Source of the DNA: Penicillus capitatus
Taxonomy: Eukaryota; Chlorophyta
NCBI GenBank assembly: GCA_965649825.1
Contig: OZ287701.1
Span: 744,001-808,000 of the forward strand
DNA length: 64,000 nt
Reading direction: 5' to 3'
The position numbers were made by a program, and so were the translations under genes. The notes under the pieces were generated by a model. That model had not been told where the DNA came from and did no database searches. It saw only the letters and a program-made list of their open reading frames with translations. Below, piece by piece: positions 22,665-34,665 of the stretch (position 1 is its first letter; each line of letters starts with the position of its first letter).

Positions 22665-24038
22665 GAGACGTCACATCATAGGAAGATGGAAGCCAGTTTG
22701 CAAAAAGGGAAGGGCTGGACTGCAGCATCGCCCATTGTGACTTGTATTCAAAGGACGTAGTAACGTCTCTCAGACATCGATAACGGATGGATAACTGTTC
22801 TCTGGAGAGACGCGACTGAAATGTGTGAGGAATGGACGTGTGAGGCTTCTTTGGGAATTTTGGACTGCCGAGACGTATTCCCGAATTACCCAATGTCACT
22901 TCGTGTACACCTCCACACACGAATCTCTCACTCTTCTCTCCTTCGGTCACACTCTCCGTCAATACACGCGTCCAATTTATGCATGTGTTGGAGCGCTCTT
23001 TGCGCATTGCATCTGAACGGAGAAACAGATCGGCGGGCGGCGGATCGGCGACGTCGATTCGTAGAGGTCTCCATCTAGAAGGCCACAAATGAACCACCGA
23101 AAGTGTGACGACGATCGGGGACTCGAAAGGAGACTGCACTCGATTGGCAAGATGTGCACCCCGTGTCACGAATGCACGTTGCATAGAGGAGCGAAGCTTC
23201 TGAGCACATTGGAGGTGCGGTGTACAGACAATAATGGATGAGAAGTAGAGTGGGTGCGAAAGGAGCGAAAGCATCTGCCTTCCTTGAAATCCAAGAAACG
23301 ACCAACGCAAAATCTTATCACTGCATGACATCGAAGTCGTTGCCTCTCCCTTCCCTAAACACAAGTGTCGATTCGACATCTACCCTGTTGATCATGGCCG
23401 ATCCGATTCGCACCCGGCTTTCGACGTAGAACACCGAGCTGTGGTTGACCGGATTCGACATCGTTTGCTTCGGGAATATTGCCCGTCTCACACTAGAGAA
23501 GAGTGAGAATCGCTAGTACATCGCGGAATGGAGATACATGAATGGGTTTGGCACCGGTGCGCAAAGCGGACTCCGTGTCTTCCGGCATGACGATGGCAGC
23601 ATCGCCACAGGGAGGCTCCGTAACAACCAGATGAAAGGACACGTCGTTTTTTAGCTCAATGATTCCGTGTCTATTGCGACAGAGAAGCAGAGAGTCTTCT
23701 TTGACGTTGCCATCAGATGGGCCATTGTCATCAAGGCTCAGGTACTCGATTTCGCGAAGAACGCAATCGACGGCTGCTCGCTTGGCCAGGACTTCGGCAT
23801 GAGCGTCGTTGATGCGCTGAGGCGATGCCCAGCGACATGGCAGGCACTTTGTCCCTGTCGCCAGCGATGTCACACGTACGTCTTTGCCAGATATCGCGAC
23901 GACCGCTGCAAGGGTGGTGTATTCATGGGCCTGCGGTTTTCCTTTCTTCGGAAGTTTTCGAAACAGCTCGAAAACGTGATTGACGATCGTCGTTGTTGTC
24001 ACGACGTCGTCATTCAATTTTCGTCGTTTCGATTCCAT
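22657..24038 (-). CDS. ADAT1: tRNA-specific adenosine deaminase (ADAT1/Tad1)
   Basis: Deaminates A37 of tRNA-Ala to inosine. Zinc-deaminase motifs: DAHAEVLAKRAA (His and catalytic Glu), VVTEPPCGDAA and later SMSCSDKILRW. KRRKLNDDVVTTTTIVNHVF marks the N-terminus, GTKCLP follows, then RTGAKPIH|CETGNIPEANDVESGQ across a 45-nt intron and RRKPG|KGEATT across a 62-nt intron. The C-terminal region INWTRV ... GNSGIRLGSP ... LSREQLS also fits. The ATG at 24038 was chosen because it opens just before conserved sequence; the frame runs further upstream into tandem repeats. The stop at 22657-22659 lies inside the DPH3 stop region, so the two coding regions overlap by 8 bp tail to tail. Confidence 0.9.
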
Positions 24039-24095
24039 CCGAACCATAAACCCAAACATGCACGACGATATCGATGCGATTCTATCGGTCGCGCA

Positions 24096-24355
24096 CGCGA
24101 TTTTCGCACAGTTGATCGATGGGATTCCGATTGTGATTGATAGGCAGTTGATCCATACGATCGCGATTGATGCGAACAAAGTTGATTGCCTTCGCGATTT
24201 TCGCACAGTTGATCGATACGATCGCGATTGTGATTGATAGGCAGTTGATCGATACGATCACGATTGATGCGAACGAGTTTTATTGCCTTCGCGATTTTCG
24301 CACGGTTGATCGATTCGATCGCGATCGTTACGCGAGCAATCGATTCGATCAGATA
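24096..24355. repeat. 97-bp tandem repeat upstream of ADAT1
   Basis: The segment GCGATTTTCGCAC recurs at 24097, 24194 and 24291, an exact 97-bp period with about 2.6 copies. Units are rich in GATCGATACGATCGCGATTG and in GTGATTGATAGGCAGTTGATC. The array begins about 58 bp upstream of the ADAT1 start and resembles the GATCG-rich repeat at 20011 in composition, not in unit sequence. Confidence 0.9.
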
Positions 24356-25458
24356 TCAATTTTTAAAGAATGCTACATCGTTGTGTATCTTCTAGCGCTT
24401 CTCGATGTCGGCAAACGAAGAGACGGAGCAACGAATCGACCGCCATCGACACATGGCACATCAAATGAAGAGACTGATGTTCGGCCAAGAAAGCGCTAAT
24501 GTATAATCAATGAATGCGATGGATGCTGTCACAGCAGAATAATCATATTTCATGTGCTCTCCATCGGCAATGCTTAAACGTTGTTGTTATCATACCGTTC
24601 TTCATTGTCTTTATGCGTCGAAGGTTGTCGAAAGTGTCAATGAATCTCACGCTACTAAAGAAAACAAACATATTCTTGAGTCTAACTGTGGCACTTCTCA
24701 GACGATCGTTGTCCCGAGCAATGCGATTTCATCATCGAGAAGGTGTACTGTCGCAATGTCTAAGAAAATTGTGAAAGAGCACATTCATTCGGGCGATCCC
24801 GCGGCACATCCATCATCATCCACTTTTCAACAACAACATCGACAGCAACTCAATCCAGTTGACGAGGTGATCGCATGCAAAACTCCGATCAACACTCTTG
24901 CTCAGTTTGGTCCATTAGGTGTCTAAGAATTCATCGGTCGATCAGTCGATCGCTTGGTTGGTCCATTAAATCAATGCCCATCCATGCACACCGTCTAAAC
25001 ATCACAACGACTCTGACGGACAGACTGACTGTTTGTTGGCTGACGGGTTGGTCGATCTTCGTATGTCTAGAAAGCGTCTGGAGTCAGTTAGGATAACTCT
25101 GGCAGTGGTGGTGGTGATGATGATGGAAAAATGAACACCGATAACTGGATGTCGACAACAAAGGTCATACCACCCATATAAGAACCACCCACCCATCCGC
25201 TCACTCTCACCGAAACATGTTTATCGCACTTATTCACTACGAAGTTCAATGAAGATACGCAGAACACACCAGGTGGTGGCTTTTGAAAATAACCACTCTC
25301 AAAACAATGAGCAGACAAGACAGGCAAAAAAACACATTCACAGTGACCCTGCTTTTCTCGTCTCAGATGATGATAGTATGTGAAGTTAACAGAAAACTGC
25401 TCTCTCGACAAATAAAGACAGCAGCAGCAAGCACCCCATGCTGCAAAGTAAAGAGATT
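24356..25458. other. Unresolved region with short open frames
   Basis: A short frame from the ATG at 24405 (MSANEETEQRIDRHRH...) ends at 24506. It might splice through a GTATAA donor to either of two overlapping frames in 24514-24926. One of these contains CCYHTVLHCLY, the other a hydrophobic stretch. I could not decide and do not call a gene. From about 24930 to the LARP1 stop at 25459 I see only low-complexity sequence, including a GTGGTGGTGGTGATGATGATGG tract near 25101-25122. Confidence 0.35.
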
Positions 25459-28200
25459 TTAAGCGACGCTTAGTGACTCATTCTGGACAGAGAGAACATT
25501 CTCTGTCTCCTTGACAGATGTCATACGATGCCCAATCGTTGAGGGCTGCTCGGGACCAGACGTTAAAGTACTGCTGGGACTCGTGCAATGAATAAAAGAC
25601 TCCTTGGCGTGAGACTTACTCGCTTCGGATTTGCGTCTGAAGTCATCGAGAGTGGAGTACTGCTTCTCAATCAGCTCCCGCAGTTTAGGATTCACATGCA
25701 CGTCATGAGATTCAGGGATCCTGCCGTAATGGTGAAACGCCCAGAATTTCTCCAATCCATACAGACTGCCTTGCTCGTAGTCCATCAGGGTCAGATCTTC
25801 GAAATCGCTGTACAGTTCATCATTGAAGCGAGATTCGAGTCCGTAGCTGTAGAAATTGAATAGGCATTCGATACCGTAATGGCCTCCCTCTTCTCGATCT
25901 TCAATGGCAAATTTCTTGAAGTCGGTGTACATCCGTGAATTGAAGTTATCTCTCAGGAAGTAGCACCAGAAGCGATAGAGTGTCCGCATCTCTTCAGATT
26001 TGCCGTATCCTACACAACCAGCTATCTATGAACGATCTGCATCTCTTAGATGCTCGACAGGACCTTTTGAATTACGGTCTCTTATACAACGGGAATAGAA
26101 TTTGTTGTAGTGAACTTGAACAAAGTTCCCGTCCTTTAGGTGTGCGTGACCTGGATGGTCGAATCGGGGAACAGACGTGCCAAGATGTAGACCCTCTACG
26201 GTGGGCGATGTGCCACTGCTACACACGAGACGCTTTTTGTGACAGTGATGATTGGGATACGGTTGCACCTGGGACTGCGATTGTGTGATGAACTGCCAAG
26301 GACCCAACCGACAGACGGTGAATGCCGGACTTGGTTTTCATCAACAGACCTATATACACCGCTTGAACACCGACATAGATCTCATCAGAATGATGTGACC
26401 TTTTACGCAGGTGTGCGGACGTGTTCTTTGGTAAACTTGAAGAAAAGAAATGCTGTCGAGGCTCATGGCCGGGACTCCTCGCAGGAAACGGCTAAACGTC
26501 ACATCATGCTGTATGTAGAACACAGATCTCGTGTATCATTGAGATGCTTGCCTGTATTTGGTCCTGATAATGCGCCAGGCCCTCGTTTATGACGGATGCC
26601 TCTCCTTTGTCAATCGTGCCTCCCTTTGTATGACTCCCTCCCTAAATCCAGCCATTCTCAGTTAGACACCGTTCTCACAATGGCACCGAGAGACATGGCT
26701 TTGAATCAGAACAATCAACCGATCAAGATCCCGATCAACAAACTCATCTTGATGATCTTGAGTTGCATAGTTTTCCTTAGCGCGATCCTAGTCACATCAT
26801 TCCTTGAATAAATGTTCACAAGGCAAGGAGTAGAGCGCACTTCATCGAACTCGAAGACATCCTCCGTGGAGTGCCGGTTCTTTTCTTCGGACGAGTAGGG
26901 TTTCGGTGTGTAGGGTGCGCGTTCGACAGGTACGTGATCCAGTTGCTGTTGATTTTCTGGCAGTACCCATTTTTCGTAGTCTACATCCGCATCACACGAC
27001 GGTTACTCGATTGCCTCAGTCAAGAGCATCTGATGGACCTTTTGTTCGGATGAATGACATGTCTTCAGACACATCCACTTTGTCACTGCTTAGCAGTGCT
27101 TCCAAAATCATGTACCGGTCTGTTGTGATGTGCTGCAACCTACACACAAGTAGTCCATGGATTGCTGCCGGATCTGAGAGCGAGAGAGAGGCGGCCGTAC
27201 ATGTGGAATGTCATAATAAGAGCAAGGGGAATCCAACCATCCTTGTCCATTTTTCCTCTCACATACAGATCTCTGTGAAGATTCTCTTCGCTCATATAAT
27301 ATTCAATTTGTGTTTTAGCAGCTTCTGCAATGCGTTCGCGGGTGAAGGGGGCATGCATTGGCAGTGGATGTCCAGGAGGAAACAGCATTCCTGGAACGGG
27401 TGGAACGGGGGCATATGGCATCGCCGAAATATACATGGGATGCATCATGGGGACATGAGGGTAGATAGGAGGATGCATTCCGGCCGACGGTGGCATATTG
27501 AAATAGATACTGTCATGGGAATGTGACCGAGGCGGTCCAGCCCTTCCCCGTCCCGTTCGACCTCTCCCACTATATCTCCCCCGTCCACGTACCCCCTGCA
27601 CATATCTAACACACCTCACACCCTCAAACCAACACTGGAGGGCCAAACAAACCTGGGAGTCGCATCTCTTGGAGTCTGAGGATGGGCCGTCGTTACCGCG
27701 GGCGACGGCTCCATCGTTCGTTCCACTTCACTAGACTCCTTGTTCTTTGAGACGCCGCCGGCACTAACACTGCCGTTGTTACTGCCGCCATGACTCAGTC
27801 GTATCTCCGTCTGAGTGGACGACCGTCGATGCGATGATTTATCTTTATCGACGTGTCGAAATCCCTTTAGCAATCGATCTTGTTTAGCATGATAGAACAT
27901 CTGATCTCGATCTTCGGGGGCAAGAGGGACACCACGTCGACTCAAGCGCGATTTTCGATTGCGGTCGATGCTGGTAGAAGAAGTCTTGTCCCTTGGTGTT
28001 GATGACCCTTTGGTTGATTTCTTCTTGACATACTGTTCTTGCGATTGACCCAAGGTTGGCCATGCTTCTTCGGAATCGGCAGTCCATGGTACTTTGGCAG
28101 TGGCTGCCGGATGTTTTTCGTCATCGGAACGACTGCAGATGGAATGTCCTCCCGAACTGCTAGCGGATTTTTCGCTTCCGCTGGCTGCTCCTTGTTGCAT
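25459..28200 (-). CDS. LARP1: La-related protein 1 (LARP1)
   Basis: A cap- and 5'TOP-mRNA-binding translational regulator. From the N-terminus: an S/T/Q-rich region with [14 protein letters not shown], an RGG-like stretch ([20 protein letters not shown]), a Pro/Met-rich segment, then the La motif ([48 protein letters not shown]). A middle region has [21 protein letters not shown] and [13 protein letters not shown]. The LARP1 hallmark SVGWVLG follows, then three DM15 repeats ([64 protein letters not shown]). Introns are 50-60 nt. 26492-26551 uses a GC donor and ends GATGTGACGTTTAG; the one ending at about 26788 ends GATGTGACTAG. Confidence 0.92.
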
Positions 28201-29537
28201 GGCGTACAAACGAACGAACAAACACTTGGAAATGGCAGCCCGGTGTTTCAAAGGGCTATTGCTTCGAAATCCTGACTCAACAGACACGTCAAATGTGGCG
28301 GCGGCCGAAACACGCGCCAAACGCAGGTCTCTTCGACACCGAGTCACTTAGTTAAGTAATAAACAGCTGGACAATACGTCGTTTGTACAAGGAAGGAACG
28401 AGGGTGTCACGTTTAGAACTTCTTCGCTTTGAGGCCGAACGCGTCGCGATTGGTGGACACGTGTCCGTTGCTTGTCGCGTTGCAATATGACGAAAATCGT
28501 GTTTTCGCTTTCCGAGGAGTTTTGTATGTTTACCTCGTGTATGTGCGTTCGTGAGCGGCGGAGTTTCTTGGCACGGTTTGTTGGCGGTTTGCAGATGTTC
28601 TGCGTGTCGTTGCTTTAAAAGACGAATCGAATCGGATGCGTTTGATGCGAATGCACTCCCACGCACGTCGTCTTCGAGAACGAACGATTCCCGCAGAGAA
28701 CGGCAATTGAGTTAAGGTGGAGCTGGCTGACGTGTCGCGTTTACAGATGACGTCATCGATCTGGGCATTTCATGGAGGATTACAAGATAGGAATGCATGC
28801 ATTGAATTCACGCTCTATCATCCTGACATGTAAGGAAATATTGCCCAACATTTGCTCATGCCGTTCTATTATCATACCATAACTGTCCGATCCGTTGTCG
28901 ATGATACTAGGCTGCCCTTACGAAATAGCAGAACAACAATTCCAACTTTATACTCGTATGGATGCATTTGCGTGATAGAGATGTGAAAAAGAAAAGGTGG
29001 TGGGGGAAAAGGAGCCTAGAGATCAAATCAACGTCTTCATGACCAAAAGACCATTTAGAAGTGATGAAATTGTTGTGCCATCAAACATGTATTTGTAGTC
29101 GCAGTCAGCAAGGTCATGTCATCATCGGCAAAACAAGAGAATCGAACTCTTGAGGAAAGCGTCCGAAATCGGGACGTGTATACTAGCAAGGCAGCGCCAT
29201 CCATATATAGTTATAGACAACACAGGTACTAGGTGGCGGCGCTGGGCTTCGTCGTACGTACGTACACCTATTCTGTCTATGTGCAGCAGCATACTTTGTT
29301 CCAGGCACGTAGCTCAACAAGCACAAAAGCGTCAATGGGGGAGAGGCATTGAATGATTCAGAGTCATCTTTCGAATGTATGTCCCTCCCACCGTCTCTGC
29401 TGTTGTTATTGAAGAAACATTCCTCGCTGTCAAATCCTATGTGTGTCATTGAGATGAGTAACTGTTGTTGTTGTTGTCGTCGTCTTCTTCATTGTCATAT
29501 CGACAGGAATCCTTTTTCTGGGATTGGCTCGATGAAA
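28201..29537. other. Region upstream of LARP1, no confident gene
   Basis: Contains a basic minus-strand frame (28352-28666) and competing frames in the same stretch, none with a motif. The LARP1 ATG is preceded on its strand by TTTGTTCGTTCGTTTG. A T-arm-like sequence near 29134-29152 does not complete a tRNA. 28960-29140 is A-rich intergenic sequence. Confidence 0.35.
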
Positions 29538-30183
29538 TTAGGCAGATGTGGTATCCGTTGCATACATAAGCTCCACAATCTGGCGATAGAATCCGTTCTT
29601 CCTGAATTCGCCTCTTGCGATCCGTTTAGCTGTATCGTTCGTCAGTTCCACAAGATATCGTACGAAGAGCAAATAGTCGCTGGTACTGAAGTACTCTCCC
29701 AAGATGCTTTCGACCGCTCTTCGTGCGACCAGCTGCGCCAGATGCGTGAATGTCTTGCGACTCGGGCAGCGACGACCTCTTCGCGCCTCTGTCTCTCCGT
29801 CTCCGTTGCTGATGTAGGGACCTAAAACAACATTCGAAAAAACTGCCTAGACGGCAATACCGCCCTCGCCTTCGAATCGAATGATAAGCTTCGCCAGTGT
29901 GTCTGTCAGATGATCTCTGTAGAGAGCGCGCATACTTTCAAAGGAGTGCGCATTTGTCGGACAGCGCAATAGAAAGAAACACGCTTGGTCTTCGACAGAC
30001 GGCACGCAACATGCAACATGCTCTGTCGCCCTGCGGCAAAACATAGGTCAGACAAGGGTGATGCCTCACGAGATGCGCGACGCCCTCATGGGGTTCAAAT
30101 GAAGAGATGGTGAGATGCGGAAGAGAACAACGACGCCGTCTCGAGCGTTCTTTACTTATTGGGTCGGGCAGCAACACGTGCAT
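29538..30183 (-). CDS. 3' exons of an uncharacterised multi-exon gene
   Basis: Two joined exons look truly coding. The upstream one (to 29861) reads HSFESMRALYRDHLTDTLAK then LIIRFEGEGG. A 39-nt intron (donor GTATTG, acceptor TTTTAG at 29822) leads to an exon reading FTHLAQLVARRAVESILGEY, DYLLFVRYLVELTNDTAKRI and GFYRQIVELMYATDT, ending at a TAA at 29538. The helical, Leu-rich character suggests a repeat or trafficking-type protein. I do not recognise a family. The 5' part is unresolved and may reach 31427, where a frame starts MVEWPLGKVPLSDT. Confidence 0.5.
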
Positions 30184-31537
30184 GGAACGTCGCGTTCGTC
30201 ATTGAGAGATAATTACGAGGCGGATAACACTGTGTGTGCAGAAAGCAAAACCGCTCTATAAGGCAACACTCCGGATTGGCAAGCGCGTGGTGAAAGAAAA
30301 CTGATACGGTGACCTTTCAGCCTTCTGTTATGGTAACCGTCAACATCGGATGGGCTTCGATGCGTTCGATGGACAACAAACGAGGCAGTTCTCGCCTGTA
30401 TCGTCCGAAATCCTCTGCATAGACACGAGATAGCCGCAGAAGCGTTGTAGAATGGTTGTAGGTGGCAAGGACTGCCTAGGTTTGTCGATGGCCATTCGAA
30501 ATCGCGTAACCGTGTCATGACTGGACGGCGTCCTTTCCGCGGATCCATCTTTTTTAGCCTGCAATGCGATCATGTGTTTGGACACCACGCAACCGGTTGG
30601 CTGCAAAGCAACGATACAGGGTGTACTGTAAGGCGCCGGTTTTCTATAGAAATCGTGCTGACTTCCTACAGAGCCTTTCAATGGCGCGGCACACGGGATG
30701 TCCCGTCGGATACCCCTCTCGACTGTCAACATGACCATCCACCCGTCCATCGTATGCCCACAACAAGCGCTTCTGTTAGTGCCCGCGTAGACTTGTACGT
30801 TATGGGTATGTGGTTTTGAGATGTCTTGTGTCGAGAGTCACGGGCATTGCGGATGCGTTCTTCGTTTCAAGAATCGCGAGAGTCTCGGAATGATCACTTC
30901 TATCCTTACAGCACGCCTTGTGGACAGAATACATTCATGGACCCGGTACTCGCTCAAAACGACTGCCGAGGTGCTGAGGAACTTCAACCTCCATCGAACT
31001 TCATACCTACGTGTCTGTTCTCGACCTATCGCTTTTCGCCCTGTTCGCTCTGCGTGAAGGGATTCTATCAGCACTCCATTCATCTAGAGGAACCACCTTC
31101 GCCTTCCATCGAGTCTCGTTTGTACGGCACAGTACCTTCACGAATGCGCTGAGTCGCTGGCTGCTCTGACGTGCGCCTAGACATGCCCGTCGATCAAGAA
31201 CGCCAGTATCGACGAACAGCAAAACGAATTGGATCCCTCCCACCCACGTCGCCATCCAATGGCAGGAACAGGCGATTCAAAAAATGGCAGTGGATGCGAA
31301 TGGCATCTGTAGATTCCGTATCGTACTGAGTTTCCCATTCATTGGTATCCCATCCATCCAGGGAAGGTATACCTGACATGGAACATGTGTCAGACAGTGG
31401 TACTTTTCCTAAAGGCCATTCAACCATGCCTTAACAGGAGCCTTATTCTTTGCCTATTCTGAAGATCTTTGCTTCACTGCTCGCAGTCGACTGCCAGCAA
31501 AATGCATCACGTACGATACATGAGAATCATTTTCGCG
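30184..31537. other. Unresolved overlapping frames on both strands
   Basis: Open frames of 80-140 codons lie on both strands (plus 30826-31152; minus 30340-30750, 30838-31083, 31194-31427). Composition does not separate real exons from shadows. The minus frames may be 5' exons of the gene ending at 29538. No motif recognised. Confidence 0.35.
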
Positions 31538-32856
31538 ATGGGAAAGCTGCGCCGACTCGCCATCGGCCGTCACAAAACCCCGAACAAAGCGAACAAACGC
31601 ACTCAGATGGATCCAGAAGATGCAATGGATGTCGAGGACACGACTGAACCGATTCCTGTAGACGACAGGACAAAGGAGACGGAACAGCGCAAGGAACGTG
31701 TGTTGGTGTTATGCACGCGAGGAACGGCGGCTCGTTATCGACATCTGATGCTGGATCTTGTCCAACTGCTACCCCACTGCAAAAAAGAGAGCAAACTCGA
31801 TGTCAAACGCGATTTCAGGATCGTCGCCGATATCGCCGAAATCAAGTCCTGCACCAGTGCCGTGCTGTTTGAGTGTCGGAAATTCAAGGATCTCTACATT
31901 TGGATGTCCAAAACGCCAAATGGGCCGTCGATTAAGTTCGCCGCACAGAACAGTTTGCACTCCCTTCGTGGACCCATCTGAATCTGATGGGACAGTTGGA
32001 TGCTAGTTCACACGATGGAGGAATTGCGGCTCAGTGGCAATCATCTGAAAGGCTCCAGACCTGTTCTTTCGTTTGACAAGACCTTCGATGAACAGCCACA
32101 CTATCGGCTCACCAAAGAGCTGCTGAAGCAGGTAATGCCCTTCGATACAGCATTCCCAGGAGCAACAGTGGTGTTGTGTTCGATCGCGTAGATCTTTGCC
32201 ACACCTGTCCAGCATCACAAGAGCAAGCCCTTCTTTGATCACGTTCTCAGCTTTTCTGTCGCGGACGATCGGATTTGGATCCGAAACTACCAAGTCCCGA
32301 TCCTGCCACGCCTCGAATCGCCGTGCAGCCGTTGATGGTTCAGGTGGTGCCAGAGTATGAAAAGACCAAAGTCAACATCGATGCCACGTCGCTGATCGAG
32401 GTAAGCAATGCGACGGACGATCGTTAACTGCCCCGTAACGCGACGAGCGAAGTGGTCGAGATGTGTGTACAGAGAGCGCGTGTGTCCACCAAGGTATCCT
32501 TCGCGACATCGACAGCGACAGGCGCCGTTCTTTAAGAACAGACGCTAGTGTCTGACAGACATTGCTGTGATGGACTAGGTGGGACCCAGAGTCACACTGC
32601 AGATCATTCGAATCTTTGAAGGTCCATTCGGTGGACGCTGTCTCTTCCACAATCCAGATTTCATTTCGCCAAACACCGTACCGCACGCAGCATCTATGAG
32701 ACATCCTGTCATCGTGCCTTTGCGCAGATTCGATCGGCGTTGCGGAAGAAGAAGGCGAAGAAACAGATGCAGAAACGCGAAAGCAAAGCTGCTTACAAAG
32801 AGAAAATGGAACAGAACCAGATACCAACAGATGTACTGCAGAACGTCTTCCGATGA
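31538..32856 (+). CDS. BRX1: Ribosome biogenesis protein BRX1 (Brix domain)
   Basis: A nucleolar factor for 60S assembly. Brix-domain landmarks: RVLVLCTRGTAARYRHLM, LLPHCKKESKLDVKRDF, EIKSCTSAVLFECRKFKDLY, SKTPNGPSIKFAAQN, then MEELRLSGNHLKGSRPVLSF, HHKSKPFFDHVLSFSVADDR, VGPRVTLQIIRIFEGPFGG, and a basic tail RKKKAKKQMQKRESKAAYKE ending NVFR. Introns are about 50 nt except the one at 32401-32578 (178 nt), which sits before VGPRV and is over three times the local norm. Start: the ATG at 31538 (an in-frame ATG at 31520 adds six residues). The stop is TGA at 32854-32856. Length is near 300 aa, normal. Confidence 0.93.
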
Positions 32857-33172
32857 AAAGCAGATGATCATACATCGCCTCGATCTCACACAATGGGCAG
32901 ATCTCCATAGATCTAGTCATCTCTCGCAAAGCGAACGCGCAAACGCGTGCTCTTTATTGTTCGTCGACAGAGGGAAGAGATCTAATAGTGAATTGTATGC
33001 GGATTCGATTAAAGAAAGATCGGCCCTTATCCAGGGCATTCTGCGACACACAGTGACATGACTTCCTTAAATGGACAGTGCACAAGATAGCATCCGTCGC
33101 CGTTTAGCCTCACTCACTGCTCACGGATGCACCCAGTATGAATTCACGAGCTGTCCCTTCTGAAGATGAGAC

Positions 33173-33226
33173 TCCAGTTGTTACAGCAACTAGGCCGCCG
33201 ATTGTCTAGATGCTGTAACAACTGGA
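33173..33226. repeat. Perfect 16-bp inverted repeat (hairpin) with 22-nt loop
   Basis: The arms at 33173-33188 (TCCAGTTGTTACAGCA) and 33211-33226 are exact reverse complements. It lies in the 400-bp space between the convergent stops of BRX1 (32856) and the Pro-rich gene (33254), just past the latter's stop. A 30-codon plus-strand frame from an ATG near 33072 lies beside it. It could be a 3'-end or termination hairpin, a small-RNA precursor or a mobile-element remnant. Confidence 0.85.
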
Positions 33227-33253
33227 ATGCATCTCTCCACTGAGAAAATGCCT

Positions 33254-34665
33254 TTACTGCGATGAACTCGAGGACCCTGAGCTTGGAACACTGGCATTCT
33301 CCAGGGGTATCCTTTCCTGACTGAGCCTTGGTGGCATAGAACGCCGCCGAAAATCCGCCATCTCTTCGGTGCTGCGACCATCTGGTGGTGCCCGTGTGAA
33401 ACCAGGTGGAGGTGGTCCCATCGATCGCAAAGACTTTACGGTATCGGGGGAAGCGGTATGTCCTCCTCCATCTCCCTCTGGTTTCGCACCCACACTCTTG
33501 CTCAGCCCATCCACGGAACGCAATCCCTTGTTGGATTCCTACAGAGACACCGTGTTCAACAGAGAACGCTTCTCGTGTGCGATAACTGGAATGAAACGGC
33601 GTGCCATGAGCTTTTCCATATCTTCTGTTCTTATCCGTGCCATGACCGTTTCGTAAGGGATATGATTCCAGAGTCCATTTGGAAAGAGACTTCCGTCGAA
33701 TCGGCCATTATCCGAAGAGATGGATGACTTCTTGCTCTCGGCCTGTAACCACGACACATCTCTATGCAGAAGACTGAGAAAGGGTTCGCACATATGCAGG
33801 AGGCTCTTCCCGGCGGCCTTGATCTCTGCGCACCAGTTTGACTGGCAGGACAGATTTCTTTGAAGGCTGTGATGGATACATCGATGCTGCGTAGGGCGCA
33901 GGCGTTTCTACTCTCATCTGTGGATGAGGCGGATACACCATCGGCTGCTGCAGGGGGCCAGCAGGAAAGACCATTGCGGAATGCATCGATGGCGGTGGTG
34001 GGTAGTAGTATGGTGTCGGGGCCACATTTGGTGGCCATACGTGCGTCGGTGCCGCATACGTTGGACCCATTGTTGATGGTGCACGACTCCTGGGCCTCAC
34101 TTTGAGCGGTAATACAGAAGACGTCTTGTTTGCCTGTCGTGGACTTCCCATGACACTCTGTGACGTGACAGCCTCCCTCTCTCCGGCCAAACGCATTCCC
34201 AAATCTTCGTGACATTCCATGGCTTCGTGATCCTCGTGGCGCACCGCGTTTGAATCTAACAGACAGAGCTGTCGCTTTTGCAGACGTTTTGGAAGACCTA
34301 TGCCTTGCCTTTGTCCGCCTGATATCGTGCGCGGAGCCGTTCGGAGGCCTTGTACCTAACATCACCTTCTTCGTCCATTACACTTTCACACAGTTTTCTC
34401 TGATTCAGTCTTCTCTGTATCCTGGTTCCCACCTACGAGGCAGATATCTTGCTGAACATGGGTGTATATGGGGTGCGTCCTTATGCCTTGAAAGCATTCA
34501 TGCTAACTTCTGAGGCGATGTCTTTGGCGGTGATGTAGTTAGGGTAAGCTTCGACTAGTACCCGGCAAATTTGATCATCTATACTGTCTGCGAACAAACA
34601 AACAACTCTTGTCAAGACGAATACAGAAGGTGCAGTGAATCAGCCGGACCGCTGCTGTGCGCCAT
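33254..34665 (-). CDS. Uncharacterised Pro/Tyr-rich protein with helical N-terminus
   Basis: From the ATG at 34665: MAHSSGPADSLHLL, a 41-nt intron, then IDDQICRVLVEAYPNYITAK and DIASEVSMNAF, a helix-turn-helix-like or winged-helix-like unit. A likely GC-donor intron (AAG|GCATAAGG) follows, then basic helical sequence (VGTRIQRRLNQRKLCESVMD), then a disordered Pro/Tyr/Met-rich region (YYYPPPPSMHSAMVFPAGPL) and a second ordered patch (FLSLLHRDVSWLQAESKK ... GLWNHIPYETVMARIRTEDM). The end is Ser-rich, with GPPPPGFTRAP. The layout recalls P-body or mRNA-decay scaffolds, but no family signature supports that. Confidence 0.6.

Noticed and set aside
26596-26811. Small plus-strand frame with a hydrophobic end ([17 protein letters not shown])
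   Set aside because: It is antisense to the LARP1 exon reading [13 protein letters not shown], which fits the family. The hydrophobic look comes from the reverse complement.
29134-29205. tRNA-like sequence with a T-arm (AAGAG TTCGATT CTCTT) on the minus strand
   Set aside because: The acceptor stem does not pair and the putative anticodon loop lacks U33, so it does not make a tRNA.
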